This document shows, piece after piece, positions 25,691-33,870 of a stretch of 64,000 nucleotides of DNA; position 1 is the first letter of the stretch; every line of letters begins with the position of its first letter. The stretch is from assembly GCA_937969505.1 (NCBI GenBank), contig CALBWA010000018.1, positions 1-64,000 on the forward strand, in the 5' to 3' direction. A program made the position numbers and the translations under genes. The stretch comes from an uncultured Erythrobacter sp. Its GTDB lineage: Bacteria; Pseudomonadota; Alphaproteobacteria; Sphingomonadales; Sphingomonadaceae. Under the pieces are notes generated by a model. The model saw nothing but the letters and a program-made list of their open reading frames with translations, was not told where the DNA came from and ran no database searches.

Positions 25691-25837
25691 CTAACCGGCG
25701 TCGAACAGGCGTTCAAAAAAGCCCGGCTCCTCCATCGGCTTTACCCGGCCATAGGCCATCCTGCGCGTGGTCGCATCGGAGAAACTGCGGGGCCGGGTCC
25801 AATTGTCCGGCCGGCTGCTACGATAACTGTGTGACAT
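25691..25837 (-). CDS. Small 48-residue hypothetical protein
   Basis: ATG 25837 to TAG gives 48 residues: an Arg/Ser-rich N-terminus (MSHSYRSSRPDNWTRPRSFS), a middle TTRRMAYGRVKP, and a C-terminal MEEPGFFERLFDAG. AAGGA lies about 9 bases before the ATG. The bidirectional terminator 21 bases after the stop has its T tract on this strand, which supports a real transcript. There is no signal peptide or membrane helix; the basic first half and short aromatic amphipathic tail suggest a binding peptide. No family is recognised. It is too short for normal ORF cut-offs. Confidence 0.6.
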   Translation of the reverse strand: MSHSYRSSRPDNWTRPRSFSDATTRRMAYGRVKPMEEPGFFERLFDAG

Positions 25838-25894
25838 GACAAATTTCCTTGACTGAACTCACCCTCCAGTCTGGAAATAAAATGCATGATATCG

Positions 25895-27067
25895 CTAAGT
25901 GGTTCCCACTATTGCTCTTTTACCTCTTTCCCAAATCAATAAAACCATCGCCGCGCTGGCCAATGGCATCAAATTGACCTGCAAGCTCAGCGCGAAAACC
26001 CGCGTAACAAATGGCGCCAGATATAACCCGACCAAAATGAGCTTGTCCCATGAACGATAACCTGATTGCCGCGCCTCTGCAGCCAGCCACAATGTGGGCA
26101 GAATGAGGAACGCGAGATCGTAATTGAACAAATAAGGCGAGGCGAGCGGCGTTGCGGCCAGCGCCAAGGCGCCTGTTGCCTGCGCGTCCCCACCAAAGCG
26201 CCTCCATGACATCATAACCAGCGCAATCATTGCCAGAGCAAGCACGCCATTTACTGCCAAGGCGGCCTCGGGCCCAAAATACACCCGCACCTGGCCGTAA
26301 ACCGTCGCCATGCGCAGATAGAAATCGGCCCGGTCCATTGCCATCAATTCCGCGCTGACATCCCAGCTGGAAGTGTATGCAACCATCGTCTGAGTCCCGA
26401 AGGCAAGCCACGACAACAAGACCAGACCTATTGCCGAAATCGCTGCTGCAATAAACGCTTTCCAACGCGCACCCGCTGCCAGCCAGAACGGCAGGAGCAG
26501 TGCCAGGTGCGGCTTGATAATCAGCGCGCCAATGAACGCGCCCCCGATCCATTGACGGCTCGCGCCTACAAAGGCGACCCCACCGATCAAAAGTGCGCCT
26601 GTCAGCAAGCCATTTTGGGCGTGACTGGCTGCGGCAAGAGCGCCAGGATAGGCAAGGATGAGGGGCCAGTAATGCGGGTAGAAGCGCGTCGTTATTCCCA
26701 TCCATAGGGCGAAGGTGACCGCCACCCAGGCAATCCAGGCGACAGGATAAGACAGGGCTCCAAAAGGAAGGATCGCAAACAGCAATGGAGGCGGATTGAC
26801 GAAAGCAAAAATGTCGCGAAAACCAGTAGTCGCTTGCACCGCGCGCTGGGTTGCAAGGTCATAAACCGCCGGGAAATCGCCGGTCAGACCAATCCGCGCC
26901 GCGCCCCAGAAAGCCAGAAAATCGCTGTATTGATCCTCCATGGCCAGCTTGAAATACAATCCTAGCGAGGCAAAGGAACAAAAGGCCAGGATGAGGGCAT
27001 AGGCCCGCACCCGACCGCCGCTCAGCCATTTCGCTTCTCGCACAAAATCCACAAACCGCCCCGTCAT
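25895..27067 (-). CDS. DUF2029/GT87-type polyprenol-phosphate mannosyltransferase-like membrane protein
   Basis: A 390-residue polytopic membrane protein with about ten helices, beginning at ATG 27067 behind GGGGGACGGG. The first periplasmic loop carries the acidic pair region SDFLAFWGAARIGLTGDFPAVYDL, typical of GT87/DUF2029 alpha-mannosyl- or arabinosyltransferase-like (GT-C) proteins; NPPPLLFAILPFG is also characteristic. GT-C enzymes use lipid-linked sugars on the outer face of the inner membrane. The reading frame continues upstream through tRNA-Trp, but that part is not coding. It lies in the tRNA-Trp to secE gap, on the same strand as both. Confidence 0.82.
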   Translation of the reverse strand: MTGRFVDFVREAKWLSGGRVRAYALILAFCSFASLGLYFKLAMEDQYSDFLAFWGAARIGLTGDFPAVYDLATQRAVQATTGFRDIFAFVNPPPLLFAILPFGALSYPVAWIAWVAVTFALWMGITTRFYPHYWPLILAYPGALAAASHAQNGLLTGALLIGGVAFVGASRQWIGGAFIGALIIKPHLALLLPFWLAAGARWKAFIAAAISAIGLVLLSWLAFGTQTMVAYTSSWDVSAELMAMDRADFYLRMATVYGQVRVYFGPEAALAVNGVLALAMIALVMMSWRRFGGDAQATGALALAATPLASPYLFNYDLAFLILPTLWLAAEARQSGYRSWDKLILVGLYLAPFVTRVFALSLQVNLMPLASAAMVLLIWERGKRAIVGTT

Positions 27068-27188
27068 TCCCGTCCCCCGACGCCGGTACAAGCAACACAG
27101 TATGCTGCATCGCGCACCATAGGCGCGCGCAGCACGGCAGCGCCAGCATGGTTTTGGAACAATATGGGAAAAGCGTGCATCAGCAAAA

Positions 27189-27264
27189 TGGCAGGGGTGA
27201 CAGGATTCGAACCCGTGGCCCTCGGTTTTGGAGACCGATGCTCTACCAACTGAGCTACACCCCT
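27189..27264 (-). tRNA. tRNA-Trp (anticodon CCA)
   Basis: Minus strand: the 7-bp acceptor AGGGGTG/CACCCCT pairs fully, the D arm is TAGCTCAGTTGGTAGAGC, the anticodon arm GGTCTCCAAAACC gives CCA, the T loop is GGTTCGAATCC, the discriminator is G, and CCA is encoded. The tRNA is normally next to secE-nusG; here 3.4 kb away. Confidence 0.97.
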
Positions 27265-27355
27265 GCAGATGCGGGCTGCGCTCTAGGCGAGGCCGCAAGG
27301 CTTGGCAAGATAGGTTTAGCGCAAACTGCAGATTGAATGCTATAGACTTGCCTCC

Positions 27356-28078
27356 ATGCACGGCTCCGCAAACCCACCTCAGCCCGCGCCGATCCCGGCT
27401 GACCTGCTTTTGCTGGCCTATCGCAATGGTATTTTTCCGATGGCCGACAGCCGCGATGATCCCGAGGTCTTCTGGGTCGAGCCCAAGGATCGCGCAATAA
27501 TTCCGCTGGATCAGTTCCACCTGTCCCGCAGCCTCCGCAAAGTGCTGGCGCAAGACCGCTTCACAATCACTTTCGACACAGCATTTGCGCACGTGATCGA
27601 GGCCTGTTCCCATCCGCGCCCCGGCCATCCAGACAGCTGGATCAGCGAGCAGATCAAGACAAGCTATCGCCAGTTGCATGACATTGGCCATGCTCATTCG
27701 GTTGAGTGCTGGAGCGACGGGGAACTGGCCGGCGGGCTTTACGGTGTCAGCTTTGACCGCGTTTTTTGCGGCGAAAGCATGTTCAGTCGCAAACCCAATG
27801 CCAGCAAGGTAGCATTGGCGTGGCTGGTTGCGATGATGCGTCGGGGTGGATTTGCCGTGCTGGACTGTCAGTTCATGACTGACCATCTCGCCTCAATGGG
27901 GGCCGAGGAGATACCGCAGGCAGAATATATGAAATTGATTGCAGCCGCCGCCGGAAAGCCAATCATGGGTTTGGATGAGGCCTATTCCAGCATTGCCCAC
28001 CCCGATGTATCAAATGGCAGTGGGCAGCCTTATGCGCCAGGAAAATCCATCGCACAGTCTTTCACCCAGACATCGTAA
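27356..28078 (+). CDS. aat: Leucyl/phenylalanyl-tRNA--protein transferase
   Basis: A 240-residue Aat, which adds Leu or Phe to N-terminal Arg/Lys of proteins and so creates N-degrons for ClpS/ClpAP. Hallmarks are LLLAYRNGIFPMADSRDDPEVFWVEPKDRAIIPLDQFHLSRSLRK, HSVECWSDGELAGGLYGVSFDRVFCGESMFSRKPNASKVAL and LDCQFMTDHLASMGAEEI. The ribosome-binding site is weak. The last 16 codons (a variable tail after YAPGKSI) overlap the end of the convergent DUF2155 gene by 49 bp. Confidence 0.95.
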   Translation: MHGSANPPQPAPIPADLLLLAYRNGIFPMADSRDDPEVFWVEPKDRAIIPLDQFHLSRSLRKVLAQDRFTITFDTAFAHVIEACSHPRPGHPDSWISEQIKTSYRQLHDIGHAHSVECWSDGELAGGLYGVSFDRVFCGESMFSRKPNASKVALAWLVAMMRRGGFAVLDCQFMTDHLASMGAEEIPQAEYMKLIAAAAGKPIMGLDEAYSSIAHPDVSNGSGQPYAPGKSIAQSFTQTS

Positions 28079-28515
28079 ATCGGGTGCTCAACGACATTGA
28101 GGCTGGGCGAGTTCTTGAACAGCCAGCCTGAAAATACCGATGTGAATTCGTCCGCCCCGCGCTCTTGCACCAAGACCTGAACGAAGGCGCCGGTTTCCTG
28201 CGGCATTTCCCAAGGCGCGGTGGTTTCACAAGCCTGCATGCGGATCACGACATTTCCATCACGAACCATTGAGCCAGGCTTCATTTCAAAGTCGCGGGTT
28301 TCATTGTTCCGCTTGTTGAGCAGACCGATCGTAGCCACCCGGTCTTCCATCGCTGTGCCAATCTGGGCATCCTCCGGGGCTTGAGCGACGGGAGGAGTGA
28401 CTTGCAAATCTTCTGGCACTTCTGTCTCTGCCGGAGCGGGTGCCGCAGAATCCTGAGCACAACCGGCGAGCGTCAGACCAAAGGCGCAGGCCAGCGGTGT
28501 CCATGCCCTTCTCAA
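28030..28515 (-). CDS. DUF2155 lipoprotein
   Basis: About 161 residues of a DUF2155 protein. The start is taken as TTG 28515, giving a classic lipoprotein signal (LRRAWTPLACAFGLTLAGC, lipobox LAGC) with AGGG upstream. The open frame reaches ATG 28626 inside the preceding gene, but those extra residues would sit before the signal peptide. After a Pro/Ala/Glu-rich linker the conserved part reads IGLLNKRNNETRDFEMKPG through IYDVWVKDC. Function is unknown; in alphaproteobacteria it is often next to NDUFA12 and aat, as here. It overlaps the aat 3' end. Confidence 0.8.
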   Translation of the reverse strand: MRRAWTPLACAFGLTLAGCAQDSAAPAPAETEVPEDLQVTPPVAQAPEDAQIGTAMEDRVATIGLLNKRNNETRDFEMKPGSMVRDGNVVIRMQACETTAPWEMPQETGAFVQVLVQERGADEFTSVFSGWLFKNSPSLNVVEHPIYDVWVKDCAMDFPGA

Positions 28516-28592
28516 GAGAAACCCTGTGCGGGCGGCAACGTACCCCGGCAGTTCATCACGAGTGTCGGCCAAAGGCGCAGCCCCGTCCACAA

Positions 28593-29003
28593 TCAGTTTT
28601 CCGGGCTTCCATCCCCGGGAACCCAAGCTTCATAATCACCGGTTGCCCCAGCGCGGCGTCCGCCCATTTCAAGCGCACCGCTCGGGCGATAGGCTTGTGC
28701 GGTTCCAGTAGCATTTGGCGTGTAGTCAGCTTCCCAGATCTTCGCCGGGGGCAGATGGCTTTCAGGGACATCGTCAAACGATCCATGCAGCCAGCCATGC
28801 CATTCAGCAGGCACCCGGCTGGAATCGTTGGCGCCGTCATAAAGGACCCAGCGACGTTCTCTCACGCCATCCTTGGGCTTGGCACGGTAATACTTGTTGC
28901 CTTGTGCATCGGTCCCGACGTGATCGCCCTTGCGCGCAGTATCAAGCAAGGTCGTCAGACCGGCACCGTTCCACCAGGTGAAAAGATTGGCAAAGATTCC
29001 CAT
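28593..29003 (-). CDS. NDUFA12-family NADH:ubiquinone oxidoreductase accessory protein
   Basis: A 136-residue homologue of the mitochondrial complex I B17.2/NDUFA12 subunit, a typical alphaproteobacterial accessory protein on the peripheral arm. It opens MGIFANLFTWWNGAG. The conserved core is DTARKGDHVGTDAQGNKYYRAKPKDGVRERRWVLYDGANDSSRVPAEWHGWLHG. It is co-oriented with the DUF2155 and DUF192 genes, separated by short gaps, so probably one transcript. No complex I core gene is nearby. Confidence 0.95.
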   Translation of the reverse strand: MGIFANLFTWWNGAGLTTLLDTARKGDHVGTDAQGNKYYRAKPKDGVRERRWVLYDGANDSSRVPAEWHGWLHGSFDDVPESHLPPAKIWEADYTPNATGTAQAYRPSGALEMGGRRAGATGDYEAWVPGDGSPEN

Positions 29004-29050
29004 GCGCAGCGCCTAGCCGATTCGCCATCGCAGGCCAAGCGCCAAGCGCA

Positions 29051-29593
29051 TCATGGTAGAGAATATTGGACCCGGTCACCGGGCGCTATGCCCAATTCCG
29101 CCGCCCTGCCCCCGGCCAGCTCCAGGACAGCGGTGGCTGCACCCGTCGAATGAACCGAATCTGTCGTGTAAGGCGGCGTGTCTGCGGCGATATTGCTGAT
29201 CCGGCCATCCACTCCGATGAAAATGATGTCGAGCGGGATCGGAACATTCTTCATCCAGAAGCTTCGCAGTCCAGGCTCCCTAGAAGGGAAAAGCATCGCT
29301 TCGTCAGGCCCGACTTCCGTGCGAAACATCATACCGCGCGCCTGCGCTTCGGGGGTATTGGCAAGTTCGGTCCGAAAACTGTGTGTGCCCGACGCGCTGA
29401 TGACCTGCACCGGAATAATGGTGAGCCCCGATACCGGATGAGTTTCTTCGCGCTCCTCAGTTGCACTGACACTGTCCGACGAACTTGTCGGAAAAGATTG
29501 CGCTGGAGCCTTGTCAGAGCATGCAAGCGTAAACATCGCTGCGGCAGCCAGCCCAACTCCTGGAGTTATAAATCGTCCACCTGGGATAACCAT
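29051..29593 (-). CDS. DUF192 family exported protein
   Basis: A 180-residue protein with an N-terminal hydrophobic segment ending in a possible lipobox (FTLACSDK). A Ser/Glu linker leads to a DUF192 domain with FRTELANTPEAQARGMMFRTEVGPDEAMLFPSR, RSFWMKNVPIPLDIIFIGVDGRI and the C-terminal LELAGGRAAELGIAPGDRV. It is a small beta-rich fold of unknown function, usually periplasmic. Its first codons overlap the end of recX by 28 bp, so translation is probably coupled. Confidence 0.88.
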   Translation of the reverse strand: MVIPGGRFITPGVGLAAAAMFTLACSDKAPAQSFPTSSSDSVSATEEREETHPVSGLTIIPVQVISASGTHSFRTELANTPEAQARGMMFRTEVGPDEAMLFPSREPGLRSFWMKNVPIPLDIIFIGVDGRISNIAADTPPYTTDSVHSTGAATAVLELAGGRAAELGIAPGDRVQYSLP

Positions 29594-30231
29594 TCTTCAG
29601 CCTGTCCTGTCGTTTCCGCGTTCACCAAAGTTTTAGCGCTGTCGTAGTCATGCCCCGCCCGGATCATCGCGGCAATCTGTTTTTCACGGCGCGCTCGATC
29701 AGGAAGCCCATCGCCAAAGGGGCCAAATCGCCGTTTCTGCGCCAGAGCAAAGGCGGCATGGCGGGCCGCACTTGCGTCGGGTGCCACCGCTCCGCGGAGA
29801 TCATCATCAATGCCGTCAGCGCGCAAGGCCTGTTCGACCCGCCTGCCGCCATATCCGCGGCGCAACAAACCATCCGTCTTGGATCGGGCATACGCCTCAT
29901 CATCGATATAACGCAGTTCAACCATGCGTTCGACGATCGCAGCCACATCAAGTTGCGGCCTACCACTTTCCATCTGGTCGTCATCCTTGGCCTCAACCTG
30001 GCCCCGCTCGCGGATCTTGCGGTGCAGATACGCTTCAAGCTTGCCCGAACTGGTGGCAAAGCGGGCGACGTAGGACAAGGCCAGATCATTGAGCTTGCGC
30101 TGGTCCAGTGGTTTCGCACGCCGCTTGGCTTTGCGGCGGCCAGCATGGCGCCCGTGATTGCTATCGTCAGGCCCGCTTGAGGCTGAACTGCGCCGTCTAC
30201 GACCCGGCATTCTGGTTCCATTTGTTACCAT
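29566..30231 (-). CDS. recX: RecX-family regulatory protein
   Basis: 221 residues: a basic N-terminal extension rich in Arg/Lys (GRHAGRRKAKRRAKPLDQ), then the helical RecX repeats with LALSYVARFATSSGKLEAYLHRKIRERG, VERMVELRYIDDEAYARSKTDGLLRRGYGGRRVEQALRADGI and HDYDSAKTLV. RecX caps RecA filaments and limits recombination and SOS activity. recA is not adjacent. ATG 30210 is an alternative start, removing seven residues. It overlaps the DUF192 gene at its 3' end. Confidence 0.87.
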   Translation of the reverse strand: MVTNGTRMPGRRRRSSASSGPDDSNHGRHAGRRKAKRRAKPLDQRKLNDLALSYVARFATSSGKLEAYLHRKIRERGQVEAKDDDQMESGRPQLDVAAIVERMVELRYIDDEAYARSKTDGLLRRGYGGRRVEQALRADGIDDDLRGAVAPDASAARHAAFALAQKRRFGPFGDGLPDRARREKQIAAMIRAGHDYDSAKTLVNAETTGQAEEWLSQVDDL

Positions 30232-30362
30232 TTCGCCTTATTCGTGCCACACTCATTATCAAATGGGAAAGGCTGAAACTTTGCGGGGACGGGAATCTTG
30301 CTGCATAGTGACATGGATAAGGCGCATCATAGCGTCGTAAATAACGGGTATCGTTGAAAAAT

Positions 30363-32096
30363 ATGACCGACGCCGCACTAAAGCCGACGCCGAACGATTG
30401 CGACTTGCCGCGCATCCGAGCCAAATTCGATACATTTAATGATGCCATCGATTATGCGGCCAAGAGCAAAAAGGGCCTCAATTTTCACGATATGCGTGGA
30501 CAGCTTGAACGGGTCTATCCTTATTCCGAAATGCGTGAAGATGCCCTGGTCATGGCGCGCCGGCTCATTGCCAGTGGCATCGGCAAGCAGGACAGGGTTG
30601 CTCTGATTGCTGAGACCGGTCCCGAATTTGCGGCTCTTTTTTGCGCCTGTGTATATGCAGGCGCATGGCCGGTTCCTTTGCCTCTGCCCACGACATTCGG
30701 AGGCAAGGATAGCTATATCGATCAGTTGGCCGTTCAATTGGACAGTTCTGATCCGGCCCTGCTGATCTATCCTGAGGAAATTGCCGAGATGGCTGGTGCT
30801 GCTGCGGCCAAGCAGGGATGCAAAGGCGAAAGCTGGCAGGAGTTCGCGAAGCGCGAGGCGCCCGAATGCGACCTGCCGACCGCCGATCCGGAAGACATTT
30901 GCTATCTGCAATATTCATCCGGCTCGACGCGGTTTCCAACCGGCGTTGCCGTGACGCACCGCGCGTTGTTACACAATCTTTATGGCCACGCGGTATCGAT
31001 GGACCTGGGCGAGAACGACCGCTGCATCAGCTGGCTGCCGCTGTATCACGACATGGGACTGGTCGGGTGCTTCCTGTCCTTGATCGCCAATCAGTTTTCG
31101 GTGGATTATTTGCGCCCTGACGCTTTTGCCCGGCGCCCGCTCGCATGGCTCGACATGATCAGCCGCAACCCTGGCAACACCGTCTCCTACTCGCCCACAT
31201 TCGGTTATGACATTTGCGCCCGCCGCATTTCCAGCCAGAGCCAGGTGGCGGACCGGTTCGATCTGTCCCGCTGGCGCCTTGCCGGCAATGGAGCCGACAT
31301 GATCCGCCCCGATGTCATGCAAAGCTTCGTCAATGCCTTTGCCGAGGCTGGCTTCAGCGCCAGCGCATTCACCCCGTCCTATGGTCTGGCCGAAGCCGTC
31401 TTGGCGGTAACCGTCATGCCACCGGGCGAAGGCATCCGGGTCGAACTTGTCGAAGAAGAGCGCCTATCCGGTGCATCTCGGGACATCACTCGCCCAGCCC
31501 GGTACCGCGCAATCGTGAATTGCGGCAAAGCCTTGCCTGACATGGAGGTTGAAATTCGCGCCGAGGATGGCAGCGCACGCGGTGATCACCAGATTGGCAC
31601 GGTTTGGTGCCGTGGCCCCTCAGTCATGCATTCCTATTTCCGAAATCCGCAAGCGACACAGGCCTGCATGGCCGATGGTTGGCTGGACACCGGCGATATG
31701 GGTTATCTCGTTGACGGCTATCTGTTCATCGTGGGCCGTGCCAAGGACATGATCATCATCAACGGCAAGAATCATTGGCCGCAAGATATCGAATGGGCGG
31801 TGGAACAGCTGGCCGGGTTCAATCACGGCGATATCGCTGCATTCTCTGTCGAAACGGAAAATGGCGAAGAAGCGCCAGCAGTGCTGGTCCATTGCCGGAT
31901 TTCGGACCCAGACGAGCGGGTCAAGCTTCGTGATCAGATTTCGGACAAGGTGCGCTCTGTTACCGGCATGAGCTGCGTCGTAGAGCTGGTTCCGCCGCGC
32001 ACGCTGCCGCGCACCAGTTCTGGAAAGCTGAGCCGGGCCAAAGCCAAGAAGCTGTATCTGTCAGGAGAGATTCAGCCGCTTGACCTTGCGGCTTAA
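30363..32096 (+). CDS. Fatty acyl-AMP ligase (FAAL-type AMP-binding enzyme)
   Basis: A 577-residue ANL-superfamily adenylating enzyme. The nucleotide loop is LQYSSGSTRFPTGVAVTH, a FAAL-like form of the P-loop. ISWLPLYHDMGLVG is the classic FAAL active-site segment, followed by YGLAEAVLAVT, WLDTGDMGYLVDGYLFIVGRAKDMIIINGKNHWPQDIEW, and the A10 Lys in LPRTSSGKLSRAKAKKLY. FAALs make acyl-AMP and pass it to an acyl-carrier or PKS. No carrier protein, PKS or NRPS gene is in this window, so the acceptor is elsewhere. Start: ATG 30363; TTG 30354 is possible. It is convergent with the DUF389 gene, 9 bases apart. Confidence 0.92.
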   Translation: MTDAALKPTPNDCDLPRIRAKFDTFNDAIDYAAKSKKGLNFHDMRGQLERVYPYSEMREDALVMARRLIASGIGKQDRVALIAETGPEFAALFCACVYAGAWPVPLPLPTTFGGKDSYIDQLAVQLDSSDPALLIYPEEIAEMAGAAAAKQGCKGESWQEFAKREAPECDLPTADPEDICYLQYSSGSTRFPTGVAVTHRALLHNLYGHAVSMDLGENDRCISWLPLYHDMGLVGCFLSLIANQFSVDYLRPDAFARRPLAWLDMISRNPGNTVSYSPTFGYDICARRISSQSQVADRFDLSRWRLAGNGADMIRPDVMQSFVNAFAEAGFSASAFTPSYGLAEAVLAVTVMPPGEGIRVELVEEERLSGASRDITRPARYRAIVNCGKALPDMEVEIRAEDGSARGDHQIGTVWCRGPSVMHSYFRNPQATQACMADGWLDTGDMGYLVDGYLFIVGRAKDMIIINGKNHWPQDIEWAVEQLAGFNHGDIAAFSVETENGEEAPAVLVHCRISDPDERVKLRDQISDKVRSVTGMSCVVELVPPRTLPRTSSGKLSRAKAKKLYLSGEIQPLDLAA

Positions 32097-32105
32097 TCGA
32101 GCAGA

Positions 32106-33668
32106 CTAGTTTTCGAAAACGCCCCAACTGGTCCGCACTTCGCCGCGGGCCGCACTGGTCTGCACTTCCACGCCCATTCCGCCTAGGATCTCACTGGCGC
32201 GCGCAATTTGCTCCCTGGGACCGCTCAAGCGCACCGGACGATCAAGGCGTGTTGCAGCCCATCCAACCAGGGCAATGGTGGCTGCGCCAGCTTCATCAGG
32301 TTCACCTTCAGCAAATGTGACAATGTTGCTGATCGTGGCGGCTGGCGGGATCAGTTCCACCTGCCAATCCGGTTCTGAACCCGCGATACGCTGTTCCAAA
32401 GCGCGGTAAGACGAGAGACTTGCCCCTTCCAGTTTCTGCGCACGGACCACCGCGCGGCGGCGGCGGGTGTCGATCAGCACCTCGCTCTCATCCACACCTG
32501 CCGCCAGCATCAGGCGTTGGGTCAAATCATCTACGCGATCGGATGCAGCAGCTTCTTCTCGCGCCTGGGCAGCGGCAATCTGCGCTTGCACGGCGCTTCT
32601 TTCATCGTTGACCAGAAATTGCGTCAGCTCCAGATCGACAGGAACCTTCAGCGTGTTTTCAAGCCGACGCTCTGCATCGGCCTCAGCATCATCTTTGATC
32701 TGGGTGGTCCAGGCGAACGCCACAACAGTGATCGGCTCGTTGTCAAAGGCGATTTCCGGCTGCGAGATACGTGCAGAATCCTCAAACGCCGCATTCAATT
32801 CTGCCCGGATGATCCGACCGGCATTCGCCTCCCACGCAATTTGACGCAATGACAGGCCCAGCGGAACAGCCAAAGCAATAAATACGGCGCCCACGGCCAG
32901 GTTCTGGAACAACGTGTTGCGCCCGCTCATATTGGTGCGGAAACCATACAGACGCGCCATGGCCAATGCCGTCAAAGCAATAGTCAGCAAGTTCGTCACA
33001 TACAGCAGCAACGCGCCGGAAAATACGGTCCAGTTCAATGTCGCAAGGCCAAATCCGACTACCGCAAGCGGCGGCATCAGAGCCGTTGCAATGGCCACGC
33101 CGACGATAGTGCCCTCGCGTCCGCGGATCATGGCATAAGCACCGGCGAGCGCGGAGAACAACGCTACGAGAAGATCGAACAGGTTGGGCCGCGTGCGCGA
33201 GGCAATCTCGGGCGTTATGTCCTCCAGCGGAGAGAAAAACACCACCAGCGTACACAGACCCACCGCCATGGCCGAGCCCCAGGCCAGGCTGCGTGCTGAC
33301 TGCTTCAACCAGTTATAGTCGCCTATAGCGAGGGCAAAGCCGAGCCCCATGATTGGGCCCATCAGGGGCGAGAGCAACATGGCCCCGATGACAACCGCTG
33401 GCGAGCTTAACAGCAAGCCAAGGATCGCAATCCCACCTGACATTGCCGTCATGAAGAGATAGCGGTGCGACAGTTGACAGTCTTCGCGACGCTTCTCGAT
33501 CACCGAATTCTGGTCAACCGTGCCAACTACGTCTTCCAGCCACCAGCGCAGAAAGCTGAATTTGTAGCGGGAAATGGCCACTCGCTTTTGCGGTGGCGTT
33601 GTCTCTTTCACGGCCTGAGCCGAGTCTTCGGAAGGCGTTGAAGCGGCAGGCGAGGCGGTATCGTTCAA
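32106..33668 (-). CDS. DUF389 membrane protein
   Basis: A 520-residue protein. A soluble Ala/Pro/Ser-rich start leads to the DUF389 membrane core with SHRYLFMTAMSGGIAILGLLLSSPAVVIGAMLLSPLMGPIMGLGFALAIGD and IVGVAIATALMPPLAVVGFGLA. A C-terminal soluble part of about 230 residues includes a helical stretch (QAQIAAAQAREEAAASDRVDDLTQRL) and an OmpA-like or BON-like finish (RASEILGGMGVEVQT). The function of DUF389 proteins is unknown; they are inner-membrane proteins with about six helices. The gene is divergent from the TelA operon across about 200 bp. Confidence 0.88.
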   Translation of the reverse strand: MNDTASPAASTPSEDSAQAVKETTPPQKRVAISRYKFSFLRWWLEDVVGTVDQNSVIEKRREDCQLSHRYLFMTAMSGGIAILGLLLSSPAVVIGAMLLSPLMGPIMGLGFALAIGDYNWLKQSARSLAWGSAMAVGLCTLVVFFSPLEDITPEIASRTRPNLFDLLVALFSALAGAYAMIRGREGTIVGVAIATALMPPLAVVGFGLATLNWTVFSGALLLYVTNLLTIALTALAMARLYGFRTNMSGRNTLFQNLAVGAVFIALAVPLGLSLRQIAWEANAGRIIRAELNAAFEDSARISQPEIAFDNEPITVVAFAWTTQIKDDAEADAERRLENTLKVPVDLELTQFLVNDERSAVQAQIAAAQAREEAAASDRVDDLTQRLMLAAGVDESEVLIDTRRRRAVVRAQKLEGASLSSYRALEQRIAGSEPDWQVELIPPAATISNIVTFAEGEPDEAGAATIALVGWAATRLDRPVRLSGPREQIARASEILGGMGVEVQTSAARGEVRTSWGVFEN

Positions 33669-33765
33669 GACGTTTTCCTGGTCGAACTGGTGTCGGCATG
33701 CTGATCTAGGCGCAAACCAAGAGAATAGAAAGCATGGACGTATTGGCCGAATTCAGGCACAAAAC

Positions 33766-33794
33766 TTGAAGTTCGTGTCTTAGATTACTAATAC
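33766..33794 (+). promoter_or_regulatory. Candidate sigma-70-like promoter for the TelA operon
   Basis: TTGAAG (33766-33771) and TAATAC (33789-33794) with a 17-base spacer, about 77 bases before the telA-like ATG. The match to consensus is partial, so this is only a candidate. It lies in the divergent gap with the DUF389 gene, which otherwise shows nothing distinctive. Confidence 0.3.
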
Positions 33795-33870
33795 AGTTGT
33801 AAGCGTTGCGGCGCCCGCGCGCATGGGCCCGGTCCAGCCGCAGAACCTTCAGGGAGTTTGACAAGCAGCG

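Noticed and set aside
27068-27886. Upstream extension of the GT87-like frame through tRNA-Trp and into aat
   Set aside because: It would read through a tRNA and antisense to aat; ATG 27067 has a good ribosome-binding site and the membrane protein starts there.
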